Assembly: GCA_964475415.1 (NCBI GenBank)
Contig: CAYYWZ010000004.1
Coordinates: 54,602-118,601 of the forward strand
Direction of reading: 5' to 3'
Length of the DNA stretch: 64,000 nucleotides
Source of the DNA: CALCMJ01 sp964475415
Lineage (GTDB): Bacteria > Bacteroidota > Bacteroidia > Chitinophagales > Saprospiraceae
Numbering within the stretch: position 1 is the first letter of the stretch; each line of letters opens with the position of its first letter. Below are positions 9,185 to 18,562 of the stretch, piece by piece. The notes under the pieces are model-generated. The model did not search any database, was not told the origin of the DNA, and saw nothing but the letters and a program-made list of their open reading frames with translations. Position numbers and translations under genes: made by a program.

Positions 9185-9697
9185 TTATGCTTTTAGATAC
9201 TTAGCAAGCGCTTTATCTAGTTGCTCAGGAGTTTTATAACCTACGATCTTATCTAATACTTTCATGTTTTCATCTAGAATAACAAGACAAGGATAACCTC
9301 TTACTGCAAAGTAACTAGATAACTGGTGCTGAGAATTTCTACGCTTAGCTTTGGCAGGATCATATCTTGGATTGGCATATTGCTTACCCATAAAACTTAT
9401 CTCATCATTTCCTTCAGCATTGAACTTTACAGCATGGAAATTCTTACTTATTTTGTTGATTACATCAGGATCAACAAATGTTTTTTTATCCATCATCTTA
9501 CAAGGACCACACCAGGGTGTATATACATCTACTAATACAGGCTTAGATTTTTTCTTAACTAGAGTCTCAACATCGTTTAGAGATACCCAATTTATTTCTG
9601 TGAAATTTTCTGGTTCAGCTTGCTTACAAGAAGTTACTGAAAACATAATGCAAAGGGCAAGGGCAAAGGAACTTGTAAAAGATAGAATATTTTTCAT
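9185..9697 (-). CDS. Thioredoxin family lipoprotein
   Basis: This 170-residue protein, counted from MKNILSF, has a signal ending in a lipobox (SVTSC) and so is a predicted lipoprotein. The thioredoxin motif WCGPCK is at about residues 62-67 and the cis-Pro segment reads VRGYPCLVILD. Between them is an insertion rich in Arg, Lys and Tyr (about 100-125). It probably reduces disulfides in the periplasm. It converges on the M1 peptidase with only 11 bases between the two stop codons. I chose the second ATG (9697) over 9709 because the signal peptide then starts with the usual MKN. It is only distantly similar to the thioredoxin lipoprotein at 3863-4339. Confidence 0.86.
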   Translation of the reverse strand: MKNILSFTSSFALALCIMFSVTSCKQAEPENFTEINWVSLNDVETLVKKKSKPVLVDVYTPWCGPCKMMDKKTFVDPDVINKISKNFHAVKFNAEGNDEISFMGKQYANPRYDPAKAKRRNSQHQLSSYFAVRGYPCLVILDENMKVLDKIVGYKTPEQLDKALAKYLKA

Positions 9698-9815
9698 ACT
9701 TAAAATCATATTAAATTATATTGTAATATATAAATATATAACTAATATAAAGTAAACTGTAAGCTTACCTACTTTTAATTAATAATTTTAAATAATATAT
9801 AACAGTTTTTATCGT

Positions 9816-11048
9816 CTAACGATACCTTTCTGCGGTGATCTTAGCAATATTTACAATTACTTCTATTGCTTTCATCATGGACTCTAAGGGTACAAACTCA
9901 TATCGACCATGGAAATTATGTCCTCCAGCAAAAATATTGGGACAGGGTAGACCCATGTAAGAAAGTAGAGATCCATCAGTGCCTCCTCTGATAGGAGTGG
10001 TAATAGGCTCTATGCCGGCTAGGGTAATAGCTTCTCTAGCTATATCCACGATATACATAACAGGAGCAATCTTTTCTTTCATATTATAGTACTGATCTGT
10101 CATCTCTAGATCTACAATCTGCTTATTATGTAGCTTGTTTATCTTATCAACACAGGCTTGGATGTTTTCCTTTCTTTGGGCAAATTTGTTCTTATCGTGA
10201 TCTCTGATAATATATTGCAAAACCGTTTTTTCTACAGAGGCTTCCATATTGTACAAATGATAAAATCCTTCGTAGCCTTCAGTTTTTTCAGGAATTTCTT
10301 CTGAAGGAAGTAGCGATATAAACTGATTAGCTAGAAGTATAGAATTAAGCATTTTATCTTTAGCAGATCCAGGATGGACTATCTTTCCATTAAAGGTAAT
10401 CGTTGCTCCTGCAGCATTGAAATTTTCGTACTCTATCTCACCTATCTGACTGCCATCCATTGTGTAGGCCCACTCCGCACCAAATTTTTCTACATCAAAC
10501 ATCTTGGCACCCTTACCGACTTCTTCGTCTGGTGTAAAACAAATCTTTATCTCGCCATGTTTGATTTCGGGATGTGTAATAAGGTACTTCATGGCGCTTA
10601 CGATTTCCGTTACTCCTGCTTTGTCATCAGCTCCTAGTAAGGTTGTACCATCTGTTGTAATAAGTGTATTGCCTTTATACAAGTTGAGTTCTGGAAATTC
10701 TTTAGGTGATAGAATTATATTTTCTTCTTTGTTAAGTATGATATCCTGTCCTTGATAATTAGGATGTACTTGTGGCTTTACATTAGCTCCAGTAAAATCA
10801 GGACTTGTGTCTATATGTGCAACGAACCCTATAGTAGGCACTTCATAATCTAGATTAGAAGGAAGGCATGCTGTTATATAACACATATCATTAAGTAAGA
10901 CATCTTGCATGCCTATCTCCGTAAGTTCTTGTTCTAGTACTTTTGCTAAGTCCCATTGATTAGAACTACTAGGAAAATCTGGATTGTTGGGATCAGATTC
11001 TGTATCTATTTGTACGTATTTGAGAAATCTATCTAGAACCTCCTGCAT
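9816..11048 (-). CDS. pepT: Peptidase T (tripeptide aminopeptidase)
   Basis: This 410-residue M20B zinc peptidase removes the N-terminal residue from tripeptides in the cytoplasm. Visible motifs are GFVAHIDTSPD (zinc ligand His and bridging region), GADDKAG, FTPDEEVG (catalytic Glu and zinc Glu), YTMDGSQIGE, and the C-terminal GGHNFHGRYEF. Length matches E. coli PepT. I start at the ATG at 11048 (MQEVLDRFLKY), where family alignments begin; an upstream ATG at 11069 adds seven residues. It has no signal peptide. The gene is followed by non-coding AT-rich DNA and appears to be a single-gene unit. Peptide scavenging is the likely role. Confidence 0.93.
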   Translation of the reverse strand: MQEVLDRFLKYVQIDTESDPNNPDFPSSSNQWDLAKVLEQELTEIGMQDVLLNDMCYITACLPSNLDYEVPTIGFVAHIDTSPDFTGANVKPQVHPNYQGQDIILNKEENIILSPKEFPELNLYKGNTLITTDGTTLLGADDKAGVTEIVSAMKYLITHPEIKHGEIKICFTPDEEVGKGAKMFDVEKFGAEWAYTMDGSQIGEIEYENFNAAGATITFNGKIVHPGSAKDKMLNSILLANQFISLLPSEEIPEKTEGYEGFYHLYNMEASVEKTVLQYIIRDHDKNKFAQRKENIQACVDKINKLHNKQIVDLEMTDQYYNMKEKIAPVMYIVDIAREAITLAGIEPITTPIRGGTDGSLLSYMGLPCPNIFAGGHNFHGRYEFVPLESMMKAIEVIVNIAKITAERYR

Positions 11049-11111
11049 GTTAGGTATTATTTTTATCAAGTGTGTGTAAAAGTAGAAATTAGTATTATTA
11101 TCTATGTAAAA

Positions 11112-11750
11112 TTAAGGTGAAAGTCTATCCATAGTCCAAGAATTTTCTGACTTAGAATACAGTATTCTGTCATGCAACCTATTTGGACGTCCTTGCCAAA
11201 ATTCTATGTATTCTATTTGTATGTGATATCCACCCCAGTGCTTAGGTTTTTCTATAGTTTGGTGTTCTTTATATTTTTCAGTAAGTTGTTTTAGCTTTTT
11301 TTCAAGTACGCTTCTATCTTCGATGATTTTACTTTGATCAGAAACATGAGCACCTAGCTGGCTACCATGAGGTCTCGATTGGAAATAGGCTGTAGATTTC
11401 TCTTCAGTGATACGAGTTGCCTTACCTTCTATACGAATCTGTCTTTCTAGTTCTAGCCAATTAAAAACTACAGCTACATTAGGGTTAGTTGCTATCTCTT
11501 GAGCTTTTCTACTTTCGTAATTGGTATAAAAAATGATACCTTTCTCATCTATCTCTTTGAGGAGTACGATTCGTGCAGATGGTCTTCCCTGATCTGAGAT
11601 AGTAGCTATACACATGGCATTAGGTTCTGGTACCTTTGCCTCTATTGCTTCCTTTACCCATTTTTCTAGCTGAGTAATCGGATTGCTGAGGGTATCTGTT
11701 TTTGACAGGCTACCTTTCTTATATTGCTCCCTCAGATTTGTAATATCCAT
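11112..11750 (-). CDS. pdxH: Pyridoxamine/pyridoxine 5'-phosphate oxidase
   Basis: This 212-residue FMN-dependent enzyme makes pyridoxal 5'-phosphate from pyridoxamine or pyridoxine 5'-phosphate in the cytoplasm. Diagnostic segments are ARIVLLKEIDEKG and FYTNYESRKAQE (FMN-binding split-barrel), SRPHGSQLGAH, and the C-terminal EFWQGRPNRLHDR signature. Length is standard. Its start lies three bases after the stop of the RND pump gene, so it appears to be the last gene of the efflux operon. That is an unexpected partner for a vitamin B6 enzyme and may simply be read-through organisation. Confidence 0.95.
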   Translation of the reverse strand: MDITNLREQYKKGSLSKTDTLSNPITQLEKWVKEAIEAKVPEPNAMCIATISDQGRPSARIVLLKEIDEKGIIFYTNYESRKAQEIATNPNVAVVFNWLELERQIRIEGKATRITEEKSTAYFQSRPHGSQLGAHVSDQSKIIEDRSVLEKKLKQLTEKYKEHQTIEKPKHWGGYHIQIEYIEFWQGRPNRLHDRILYSKSENSWTMDRLSP

Positions 11751-11753
11751 TAT

Positions 11754-14700
11754 TTAGTTTTTAGGGGTACTTGTAAATAATTTGCTTGTAAATCTCTTCA
11801 TATTAAATGCTAGCCAGTACATGACTGGTACAACAACTAAAGTAAGAAAAGTTGCAAAGCTTAATCCATATACAACAGTCCAAGCCATAGGGCCCCATGT
11901 GGCTGCATTATCTCCTCCGATAAAATATTGAGGATCTAGGTCTGATACAAGGGTAAAGAAATTAATATTGAATCCTGTGGCAAGAGGTATTAAACTTAGC
12001 ACGGTAGTAATTGCTGTAAGCAAGACAGGTCTCAATCTTACCGATCCACCTTCTATTATGCCTTCTTTGACCTCTTCTTTTGTCATCTCCATCATAGAAT
12101 CATAGCCACTAGATTTTCTCTTATCTGCAATCAGCATATTGATATAATCTATTAGTACGATGGCGTTATTTACTACGATTCCAGCAAGTGATATAATGCC
12201 TATACCACTCATAACAATATAGAGATCAGACCCGTCCATAACATAGCCTAAAAATACGCCTATTGTACTGAATAGGATAGATAATATTATTATGAAAGGA
12301 CTTATAATAGAATTGAACTGTGCAACGAGGATAATGAAAATCACAAAAATCGCTACCATAAAGGCACTAGTTAAAAAGCCCATATCTTCTGCCTGTTGTT
12401 CTTGTTGTCCAGTGAAGTCATAGCTCACATTATCTGGCATATCGATCTCTTCTATCTTTTCTTTTAGAAGATCTACAATTTCATTAGAGTTATAACCTTC
12501 TGTAACATTAGAAAAAATAGTAATCACCCTATCAGAATCTTTTCTTTTAATAGAACTGTAAGTAGAGGAATAATCGTAATCAGCTACAGCAGAAATAGGT
12601 ACTTGTACAATCCTTCCGTTAGCTGGATTTCTAAATGTAATTTTCTGATTCATAAGATCAGTTATAGAATTTCGGTTCTCTTCTTTCATTCTCACCATTA
12701 TTGGATATTCGTCTTCTCCATCCTTAAACTTAGATACTTCTTTTCCGAATAATGCTGTACGTACCGTAGATGCAATACTTAGTGTGGATAGCTCATATCT
12801 ACGTGCAGAGGCTCTATCTATATTTATACCTAATTCTGGTTTTCCTAATTTGACATCTGTCTGGAACTCATCTACTCCTGGTATTTCTAAACTCTTAAAA
12901 TAATTGAGCACCGTCTGGGACATAACGATAAGAGAGTCTAGATCCGATGATTTCAATTCTAAATTTATAGGCTTTCCTGCAGGGGGGCCACTGGCGTTTT
13001 GGTCTACAAATAAACTTACGCCTGGCATTCCCTTTGTCGCTTCTCTTATATCCGCCATAACATCCTTAGTAGATATTTTATTCGCCTTATTGCCTACTTC
13101 ATGTCGCTCATCTTCCTTTACAAAGGTTACAGTTATTCTTGCTTTGTTAGGTGTAACTCCAGGCTCTGGAGGGGAGTTAGGATCTGAAGTGTTTTCTCCT
13201 ATTTGAGTAAGTACAGACTTGACGATGTGTCTTTTGTCTTGGATAACCTCTTCTATTTTAGCTTCTACAATTTTAGTTACTTCATCCGTTTCTTTTATAT
13301 CTTTTCCTAGGGGCAGATCTACGAATACATTTACAAATACGGGATCTGGACTAGGGAATAGTTCTACCTTAGGTGCATTGTTTTTCAGCAGATTTAGAGC
13401 AAAAACTAAAAGCACAAAGGTTCCGATAAAAATGAGGATGGGAAAAAATCCTGAAAGGGACCTTCTTATAAATCGGTTATAAGCTCTTTCTAATTTAGGT
13501 AGAAATTTTTGTTGGAAAATATAAGAACCTGGCTTGAAAATAAAGTGGTTTACCAATGAGAGAATTAGTACAAATGCTATAATATTTCTTAACCATTCTA
13601 CTCCCGCTATGTGAGCGCCTACAGAGAGGATGAGTAAAATTATACTGGCTATTAATAAGTTAATAAGTGATCTTTTACTTCCTGCTGTAGCTCTAGTTTT
13701 AGCCTCTACTTTCATAAACTTAGATGTGAAAACTGGATTTATAACTAAGGCTACAAATAGTGAAGAACTCAGCACGATAATTAAGGTAATAGGAAGGTAT
13801 TTCATAAACTGCCCCATGATGCCTGGCCAGAATGCTAGAGGTACAAATGCTGCTAGGGTAGTGGCAGTAGATGCGATGATAGGCATGGCGACTTCTCCAG
13901 CGCCTGCCTTAGCTGCTGTTATGCCATCATAACCATTATCCATATATCTATATATATTTTCCACGACTACAATGGCATTATCTACTAGAAGTCCTAATGC
14001 AATGATTAAGGAAAATAGTACGACAATATTCATAGTAGTTCCCATGATGGAAAGTATAAGAATACCTGTCAACATTGAAAGCGGGATCGCTATTCCTACA
14101 AATGCTGCATTTCTAAGACCTAGGAAAAATAATAGAATCAGAACTACAAGTATAACTCCAGATATGATACTATTTTCTAGGTTGTTTACTTGGTTTCTGG
14201 TATCTATGGATAGATCGTTGAACAAAGTGATATTGATTTCGTCGGGAAGATTCTTTTCGGACTCCTCTAGAAGTAGGTTAATCTTATCAGATGCAGATAG
14301 TAGATTTTCTCCTTTCTTTTTTATGACATCTAGGGAAATTACTGGAGCACCATCGACTCTTGCTATACTTGATTGTTCTTGCCACGAATAATCTATTTCT
14401 GCGATATCTTTAAGATAGATAGGTCTTTGATTTTCACTTTTTACAATGATATTATTTAGTTCACTTACTTTTTCGAATTGGCCTACAATTCTTACGGCTC
14501 TCTTATATCCATTGTTGAGTAATTCTCCAGCAGACATAGTCATATTTTCTGAGGCAACAGCATTCTCTATGTCTTGAAAAGATACTTTGGTACTTTGCAT
14601 TCTGGTAACGTCCACATTTATATTTACCTCTCTTTCGCTGGCACCTTTTAGATTTACTTTAGATACTTCTTTTAGGGATTCTATTTTGTCTTGTATATAT

Positions 14701-15203
14701 TCAGCATGGTTTTTTAGTTCTTCTTTGTTGAATGGTCCAGATACATTGACAGTCATGATCGGAAGATCTGTAAACTTTATTTCTAGTACTTCTGGATCTT
14801 GATCTAAGTCTTTTGGTAATTCATTTTTAGCTTTGTCTACTGCATCTTTTATTTTTCTTACGGCGTCTTCCATTTCTATTTCAGAAATAAACTCGGCTAT
14901 GATAACGGAGAAATCTTGTACTGAAGAAGAGCTTACAGTTTTTATTTCGTTTATAGATTCTATTTCTTTTTCTAGAGGTCTTGTTATCAGATTTTCTATC
15001 TCTACCGCTGAGTTACCAAAGTAAGGTGTATTGATAAATATTGTAGGTAGAGAGGCATCTGGATATTGTTCCTTCGGCATGTTTATATAAGACTGTACAC
15101 CGAAAAGTAGAATCATAAAGGTCAATAGGAAAATACTAGTTCTGTTATCAACCGCAAAACTTGTTAATCGAAATTCTCTAAGGATACTTTTTATTTTTTC
15201 CAT
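11754..15203 (-). CDS. RND efflux pump inner-membrane permease (AcrB/HAE type)
   Basis: This 1149-residue protein has the two-repeat RND layout: an N-terminal membrane helix, a large periplasmic porter domain, membrane helices 2-6, a second porter domain and the final helices. Landmarks are FLLTFMILLFGV (TM1), the proton-relay helix segment GLLVDNAIVVVENIYRY, and the matching second-half segment GIVVNNAIVLIDYIN. It is about 100 residues longer than E. coli AcrB. The extra length includes a segment at about 510-570 with two added hydrophobic stretches between TM6 and TM7. It lies third in the operon tetR-tolC-adaptor-pump and is 12 bases from the adaptor. Drug, bile-salt-like or lipid export is probable; the substrate is unknown. 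Confidence 0.93.
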   Translation of the reverse strand: MEKIKSILREFRLTSFAVDNRTSIFLLTFMILLFGVQSYINMPKEQYPDASLPTIFINTPYFGNSAVEIENLITRPLEKEIESINEIKTVSSSSVQDFSVIIAEFISEIEMEDAVRKIKDAVDKAKNELPKDLDQDPEVLEIKFTDLPIMTVNVSGPFNKEELKNHAEYIQDKIESLKEVSKVNLKGASEREVNINVDVTRMQSTKVSFQDIENAVASENMTMSAGELLNNGYKRAVRIVGQFEKVSELNNIIVKSENQRPIYLKDIAEIDYSWQEQSSIARVDGAPVISLDVIKKKGENLLSASDKINLLLEESEKNLPDEINITLFNDLSIDTRNQVNNLENSIISGVILVVLILLFFLGLRNAAFVGIAIPLSMLTGILILSIMGTTMNIVVLFSLIIALGLLVDNAIVVVENIYRYMDNGYDGITAAKAGAGEVAMPIIASTATTLAAFVPLAFWPGIMGQFMKYLPITLIIVLSSSLFVALVINPVFTSKFMKVEAKTRATAGSKRSLINLLIASIILLILSVGAHIAGVEWLRNIIAFVLILSLVNHFIFKPGSYIFQQKFLPKLERAYNRFIRRSLSGFFPILIFIGTFVLLVFALNLLKNNAPKVELFPSPDPVFVNVFVDLPLGKDIKETDEVTKIVEAKIEEVIQDKRHIVKSVLTQIGENTSDPNSPPEPGVTPNKARITVTFVKEDERHEVGNKANKISTKDVMADIREATKGMPGVSLFVDQNASGPPAGKPINLELKSSDLDSLIVMSQTVLNYFKSLEIPGVDEFQTDVKLGKPELGINIDRASARRYELSTLSIASTVRTALFGKEVSKFKDGEDEYPIMVRMKEENRNSITDLMNQKITFRNPANGRIVQVPISAVADYDYSSTYSSIKRKDSDRVITIFSNVTEGYNSNEIVDLLKEKIEEIDMPDNVSYDFTGQQEQQAEDMGFLTSAFMVAIFVIFIILVAQFNSIISPFIIILSILFSTIGVFLGYVMDGSDLYIVMSGIGIISLAGIVVNNAIVLIDYINMLIADKRKSSGYDSMMEMTKEEVKEGIIEGGSVRLRPVLLTAITTVLSLIPLATGFNINFFTLVSDLDPQYFIGGDNAATWGPMAWTVVYGLSFATFLTLVVVPVMYWLAFNMKRFTSKLFTSTPKN

Positions 15204-15215
15204 GTTTCGGGGTAC

Positions 15216-16385
15216 TTATTTTACTAAAGCAATAAGGTTTCCATTAGATAGTGATCTTGCGCCATCTATGATTACTAAGTCATTTACTTGTAATCCTTCT
15301 TCTATAACTATTTTGTTTTCATAGCTTTCTCCAAGCACAACATTTACTTTTTCTGCAACCATGTGGCTATCTTGTTGTCTGGCTAGAAATACATATTGTT
15401 TTCCATTAACATCCTCTTGTACTAAATCAGAAGCTAAGACTATTGCCTCAGCCTTGGAGTAATTATTGATTTTTACTTCGGCAAGTAAGTTTGGCTTTAG
15501 CACTCCATTTTTATTATCTGTATTTACTTCTATTTTGAATGTTCTGTTTGTAGGATCTATAGATCTTCCTAGCATAGTTATCCTAGCATTAAGTTCTTTA
15601 TCTAGAGCAGGAAAGTATACAGAAACCTGATCACCTTTTTTTACAGAACCTAAATAATTTTCTGGCAGGTCCGCAACGATTTTGACTTTCCTAGTATTGA
15701 GGATGGAAACTATTGGCATGCCTGGTGAAGTCATCTCCCCAGCCTTAGCAAATTCCATATCTATATATCCACTTATAGGTGCATAGATGTTTTTCTTATT
15801 CAATTGGAACTTAATAGTCTCCATACTTTTTTCTAATCGTTCTTTGTTATTCTTTGCCTCTAGGAGTTGTATTTCAGATCCTATGTTTTGTTTCCACAAT
15901 CTATCCTGCCTTTCATAGACTGTTTTGGCTAAGCTATAGGTAGTTTCTATTTCAGCTAATTGTTTTTCTAGAGATTCTAGATCTACGCTAGCAAGGAGTT
16001 TTCCTCTTTTTACATAATCCCCCTCTTTTACATATATATTAATAAGTCGTCCTCCTACTTCGCTACTTGCATTGACATAATCCTCAGAAACTACATTTGC
16101 TTGTATATCTACGTACTTGTCAAAAGCTTCTAGCGTTATAGTGTCTAAAGTCACTAAAGTCTTCTTTTTGACTTTAGGAGGTTCTTCTTTTTCTATTTCA
16201 GCTTCTAGCTTTTCTATACTAGTTTTCAATTCTTTTAGCTCCAGTTTCTTCTTAGTTAAGATTTCTTTTTTATTTAAGTTATCTTCAAGCGTTTGCTCTT
16301 GCTTACAAGCAGAAATAATTAGGATGGCTACAAAAAAGAGTATGATTGATTTTGATCTAGTTGTGTACATTGTAATTTTTTTCAA
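15216..16385 (-). CDS. RND efflux periplasmic adaptor lipoprotein
   Basis: This 389-residue membrane-fusion protein joins the RND pump to TolC. The N-terminus is a lipoprotein signal (lipobox IISAC, Cys27), followed by an unusual extra coiled coil rich in Lys and Glu (about 30-75). The standard barrel-sandwich and alpha-hairpin region comes next (GRLINIYVKEGDYVKRGKLL, then coiled coil to about 200), followed by a beta-barrel domain (ITMLGRSIDPTNRTFKIEV) and the C-terminal membrane-proximal domain. It is nine bases from tolC upstream. Together with its neighbours it makes a complete tripartite pump. Confidence 0.92.
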   Translation of the reverse strand: MKKITMYTTRSKSIILFFVAILIISACKQEQTLEDNLNKKEILTKKKLELKELKTSIEKLEAEIEKEEPPKVKKKTLVTLDTITLEAFDKYVDIQANVVSEDYVNASSEVGGRLINIYVKEGDYVKRGKLLASVDLESLEKQLAEIETTYSLAKTVYERQDRLWKQNIGSEIQLLEAKNNKERLEKSMETIKFQLNKKNIYAPISGYIDMEFAKAGEMTSPGMPIVSILNTRKVKIVADLPENYLGSVKKGDQVSVYFPALDKELNARITMLGRSIDPTNRTFKIEVNTDNKNGVLKPNLLAEVKINNYSKAEAIVLASDLVQEDVNGKQYVFLARQQDSHMVAEKVNVVLGESYENKIVIEEGLQVNDLVIIDGARSLSNGNLIALVK

Positions 16386-16393
16386 GAGGTAAT

Positions 16394-17770
16394 TTATAAG
16401 GTTCCTTGAGCTATTTCTATGTCTGTTTTTGCAATTAGTAGGTCGTAGAGGGCATTGATATATTTTCCTTGTGCCTCGAATAATGAGGATTCAGCCTGAG
16501 TAATTTCTAAGCTGGAACCTACACCTTCTTTGTATTTAATAAGTGTTTTATTGTAGATGTCGTTCGTTATTTCTAAACCTCTGATTGCGTTATCTAATGA
16601 TCTTTTTGCGTTGAGATATAATAATTTGGAATTTCTGATTTGCAATTCTACACCTTTTTCAAACTGTGTTTTTTCTATGTCAGCTTTCTCTATTGTTATC
16701 TCTCTTTGCTGTATTTGTGCTTTCTTTTCATTTCCATCATAGATAGGTATATTCAGAGATATTGCTGCAAAAGCATTAGGGATTAAACCAGCCTCAGCTC
16801 CGTCGAACAAGTTATTTCTCTGAAGTGAACCTGCAACCCCTAATCTACTAGTTAGGCTAGGTAGATATGCTTTTTGGATTCTTTCTTTGTCGAGTTCATT
16901 AAGTTTTTGTCCCAGCTCGATTTGCTCATACTCCGCTCTGAGGTTATAGTCTATTGCCTTATCTATATTTACTTCTTGAATTCTAAATAAATTGACCAAT
17001 GTTTCTAAATCCTCACTGGTATTGATTTCCTCCTCCATAGGATAGTTCATCTGAAACTTTAGCAGATTGTAGTTTATCTCTTGCAGTTGTTTTATTTTTT
17101 CTTTTTCTGTCAATAGATTTTCGACAGTTAGGTCTATTCTAGAAACATCTATTTGTTCCACAAATCCATTTTCGTAGAATGCTTGAGTCTCGTTTCTAAG
17201 GTTTACAATATTTTCAAGATTATCATTAATGATACTAGCATTTTCATCTAAGATGAGCGTATTCATGTAAGCCTTAGTTACATTGGCTTTTATTTCTTGT
17301 ATGGTTATAGCTGAAGCTTTAGATGTGAGATCTTTAAATAGTCTAGCTCCTCTTAAGCCTACTAGATAAGACCCATCGAATAATAGCCAGCTGGCATCTA
17401 GTCCGCCTATCAAGCTGTGGTTAGTCTGAAAAGTAAGTTCAAAAATTTCTGGCTCGCCTAAGTCTCTTTCTGCAAGAAGTTGTTCCTGAAAAAGAACACC
17501 ATAGACCGAGGGACTTATAAAGTCAGGGACAGGTGATATTACTTTTAGAAAATTATACTGATAATTTATAGATCCATTAATCTTAGGGAGTCCTATGGAT
17601 TTAAATTCTTTGACACTGGCTGCTGCATTTTCTACATCTAGTGCATCTATTGCTAGCTGGTCACTGTGTTCTATTGCATACGCTATTGCTTGTTCTAGGG
17701 TAAATGACTCTTGAGCCGCAGCAAAGTTAGATAAACAGACGAGCAGTAATATGATAAGTCTATTTTCCAT
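16394..17770 (-). CDS. TolC family outer-membrane efflux protein
   Basis: This 458-residue outer-membrane factor starts with a signal peptide (to about AAAQE) and then shows the two-fold TolC repeat: FTLEQAIAYAIEHSDQLAI near the N-terminus and long coiled-coil helices carrying the strand segments. The C-terminal half contains the matching repeat and the LLYLNAKRSLDNAIRGLEI helix. It provides the exit duct for the RND pump of the same operon. Its start codon overlaps the end of tetR by 11 bases, implying coupled translation. A second, different TolC homologue is at 28769-30091. Confidence 0.92.
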   Translation of the reverse strand: MENRLIILLLVCLSNFAAAQESFTLEQAIAYAIEHSDQLAIDALDVENAAASVKEFKSIGLPKINGSINYQYNFLKVISPVPDFISPSVYGVLFQEQLLAERDLGEPEIFELTFQTNHSLIGGLDASWLLFDGSYLVGLRGARLFKDLTSKASAITIQEIKANVTKAYMNTLILDENASIINDNLENIVNLRNETQAFYENGFVEQIDVSRIDLTVENLLTEKEKIKQLQEINYNLLKFQMNYPMEEEINTSEDLETLVNLFRIQEVNIDKAIDYNLRAEYEQIELGQKLNELDKERIQKAYLPSLTSRLGVAGSLQRNNLFDGAEAGLIPNAFAAISLNIPIYDGNEKKAQIQQREITIEKADIEKTQFEKGVELQIRNSKLLYLNAKRSLDNAIRGLEITNDIYNKTLIKYKEGVGSSLEITQAESSLFEAQGKYINALYDLLIAKTDIEIAQGTL

Positions 17771-18380
17771 TTATTACATATTTGTTTTCGAGACTAGTTA
17801 ATTGTTTGAGGCCTTTGTTATTGACAATGCCATGTAGATGATAGAGAATCATCTGTGCATATAGCGCTATCATAGAGTGTTCCTTTAGGGAGAATATTTC
17901 TTCGTTGGTTAACAACTCCATATTTGCAATATATAGTTTAGAGATAACAAAGGGATCTATGTTTTCTCTATATAAACCTTCTTTAATTCCTCTCTCTATA
18001 TTAAGCTTTATTGTTTTTTCTATGAAAGTATGATGCTCCTCTTCGATTATCCTCCAGCTTTCTCTGTGGTATTTTTTTAGATCATAAGTAATAGAAGGTT
18101 TCATTCCCCTCATGAAAGTGTTCACATGATCTGTTATTTTGAATATGATTTCTAATGCATTCTTGGATTCTATTTCTATTTTATGGATTATCTGAGATTC
18201 TTCTTTGACATGATCTTTGACCACCTCTTTTACTAGTATATCCTTGGAGCCAACAACGGTGTAGAGCGTTTTTTTAGAAATTCCCAATTCTCTTGCAATA
18301 TCATCCATGCTTACGCTCTTGATACCATATTGTAGAAATAAGGCTTTAGCTACAGTTAATATTTTTTCTTTTTGATCCAT
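17760..18380 (-). CDS. TetR/AcrR family repressor of the efflux operon
   Basis: This 206-residue protein has an N-terminal TetR helix-turn-helix (about residues 8-50: AKALFLQYGIKSVSMDDIARELGISKKTLY) and a helical ligand-binding C-terminus. As first gene of the operon, overlapping tolC by 11 bases, it most likely controls tolC-adaptor-pump-pdxH and its own expression. Inverted repeats upstream (18412-18463) are candidate operators. The inducer is unknown. The start at 18380 follows closely after a TATATTTG promoter element, so the mRNA may have almost no leader. Confidence 0.9.
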   Translation of the reverse strand: MDQKEKILTVAKALFLQYGIKSVSMDDIARELGISKKTLYTVVGSKDILVKEVVKDHVKEESQIIHKIEIESKNALEIIFKITDHVNTFMRGMKPSITYDLKKYHRESWRIIEEEHHTFIEKTIKLNIERGIKEGLYRENIDPFVISKLYIANMELLTNEEIFSLKEHSMIALYAQMILYHLHGIVNNKGLKQLTSLENKYVINGK

Positions 18381-18388
18381 ATTGATAG

Positions 18389-18463
18389 CAAATATATTTA
18401 TAATAACTACAGGAAACTATAATTGTTCTCAAAGTTTCCATAGTTTCTATATGAATCGTATAG
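18389..18463 (-). promoter_or_regulatory. Candidate promoter and operator palindromes of tetR operon
   Basis: On the minus strand, TATATTTG at 18396-18389 fits the Bacteroidota -7 element and sits nine bases before the tetR start. Just upstream are inverted repeats: GAAACTAT at 18413-18420 with ATAGTTTC at 18440-18447; GGAAACT at 18412-18418 with AGTTTCC at 18433-18439; and CTATA at 18447-18451 with TATAG at 18459-18463. Autoregulating TetR proteins usually bind such palindromes. The repeats are seen; the operator role is inferred. Confidence 0.45.
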
Positions 18464-18562
18464 TTTTATACATGAATGGTAGGAAATTATGGTTCAATGG
18501 ATTCTTAGAAAGATATATCTCATAGTTATTTTATGTATTTTGCGATTAAAATGTAATGAATA

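Noticed and set aside
9351..9755. Open frame opposite the thioredoxin lipoprotein at 9185
   Set aside because: It overlaps the lipoprotein on the other strand, and the WCGPCK protein is clearly the real gene.
12904..14391. Several open frames opposite the RND pump gene
   Set aside because: They are antisense to a clear pump gene and low in family-like content; treated as shadows.
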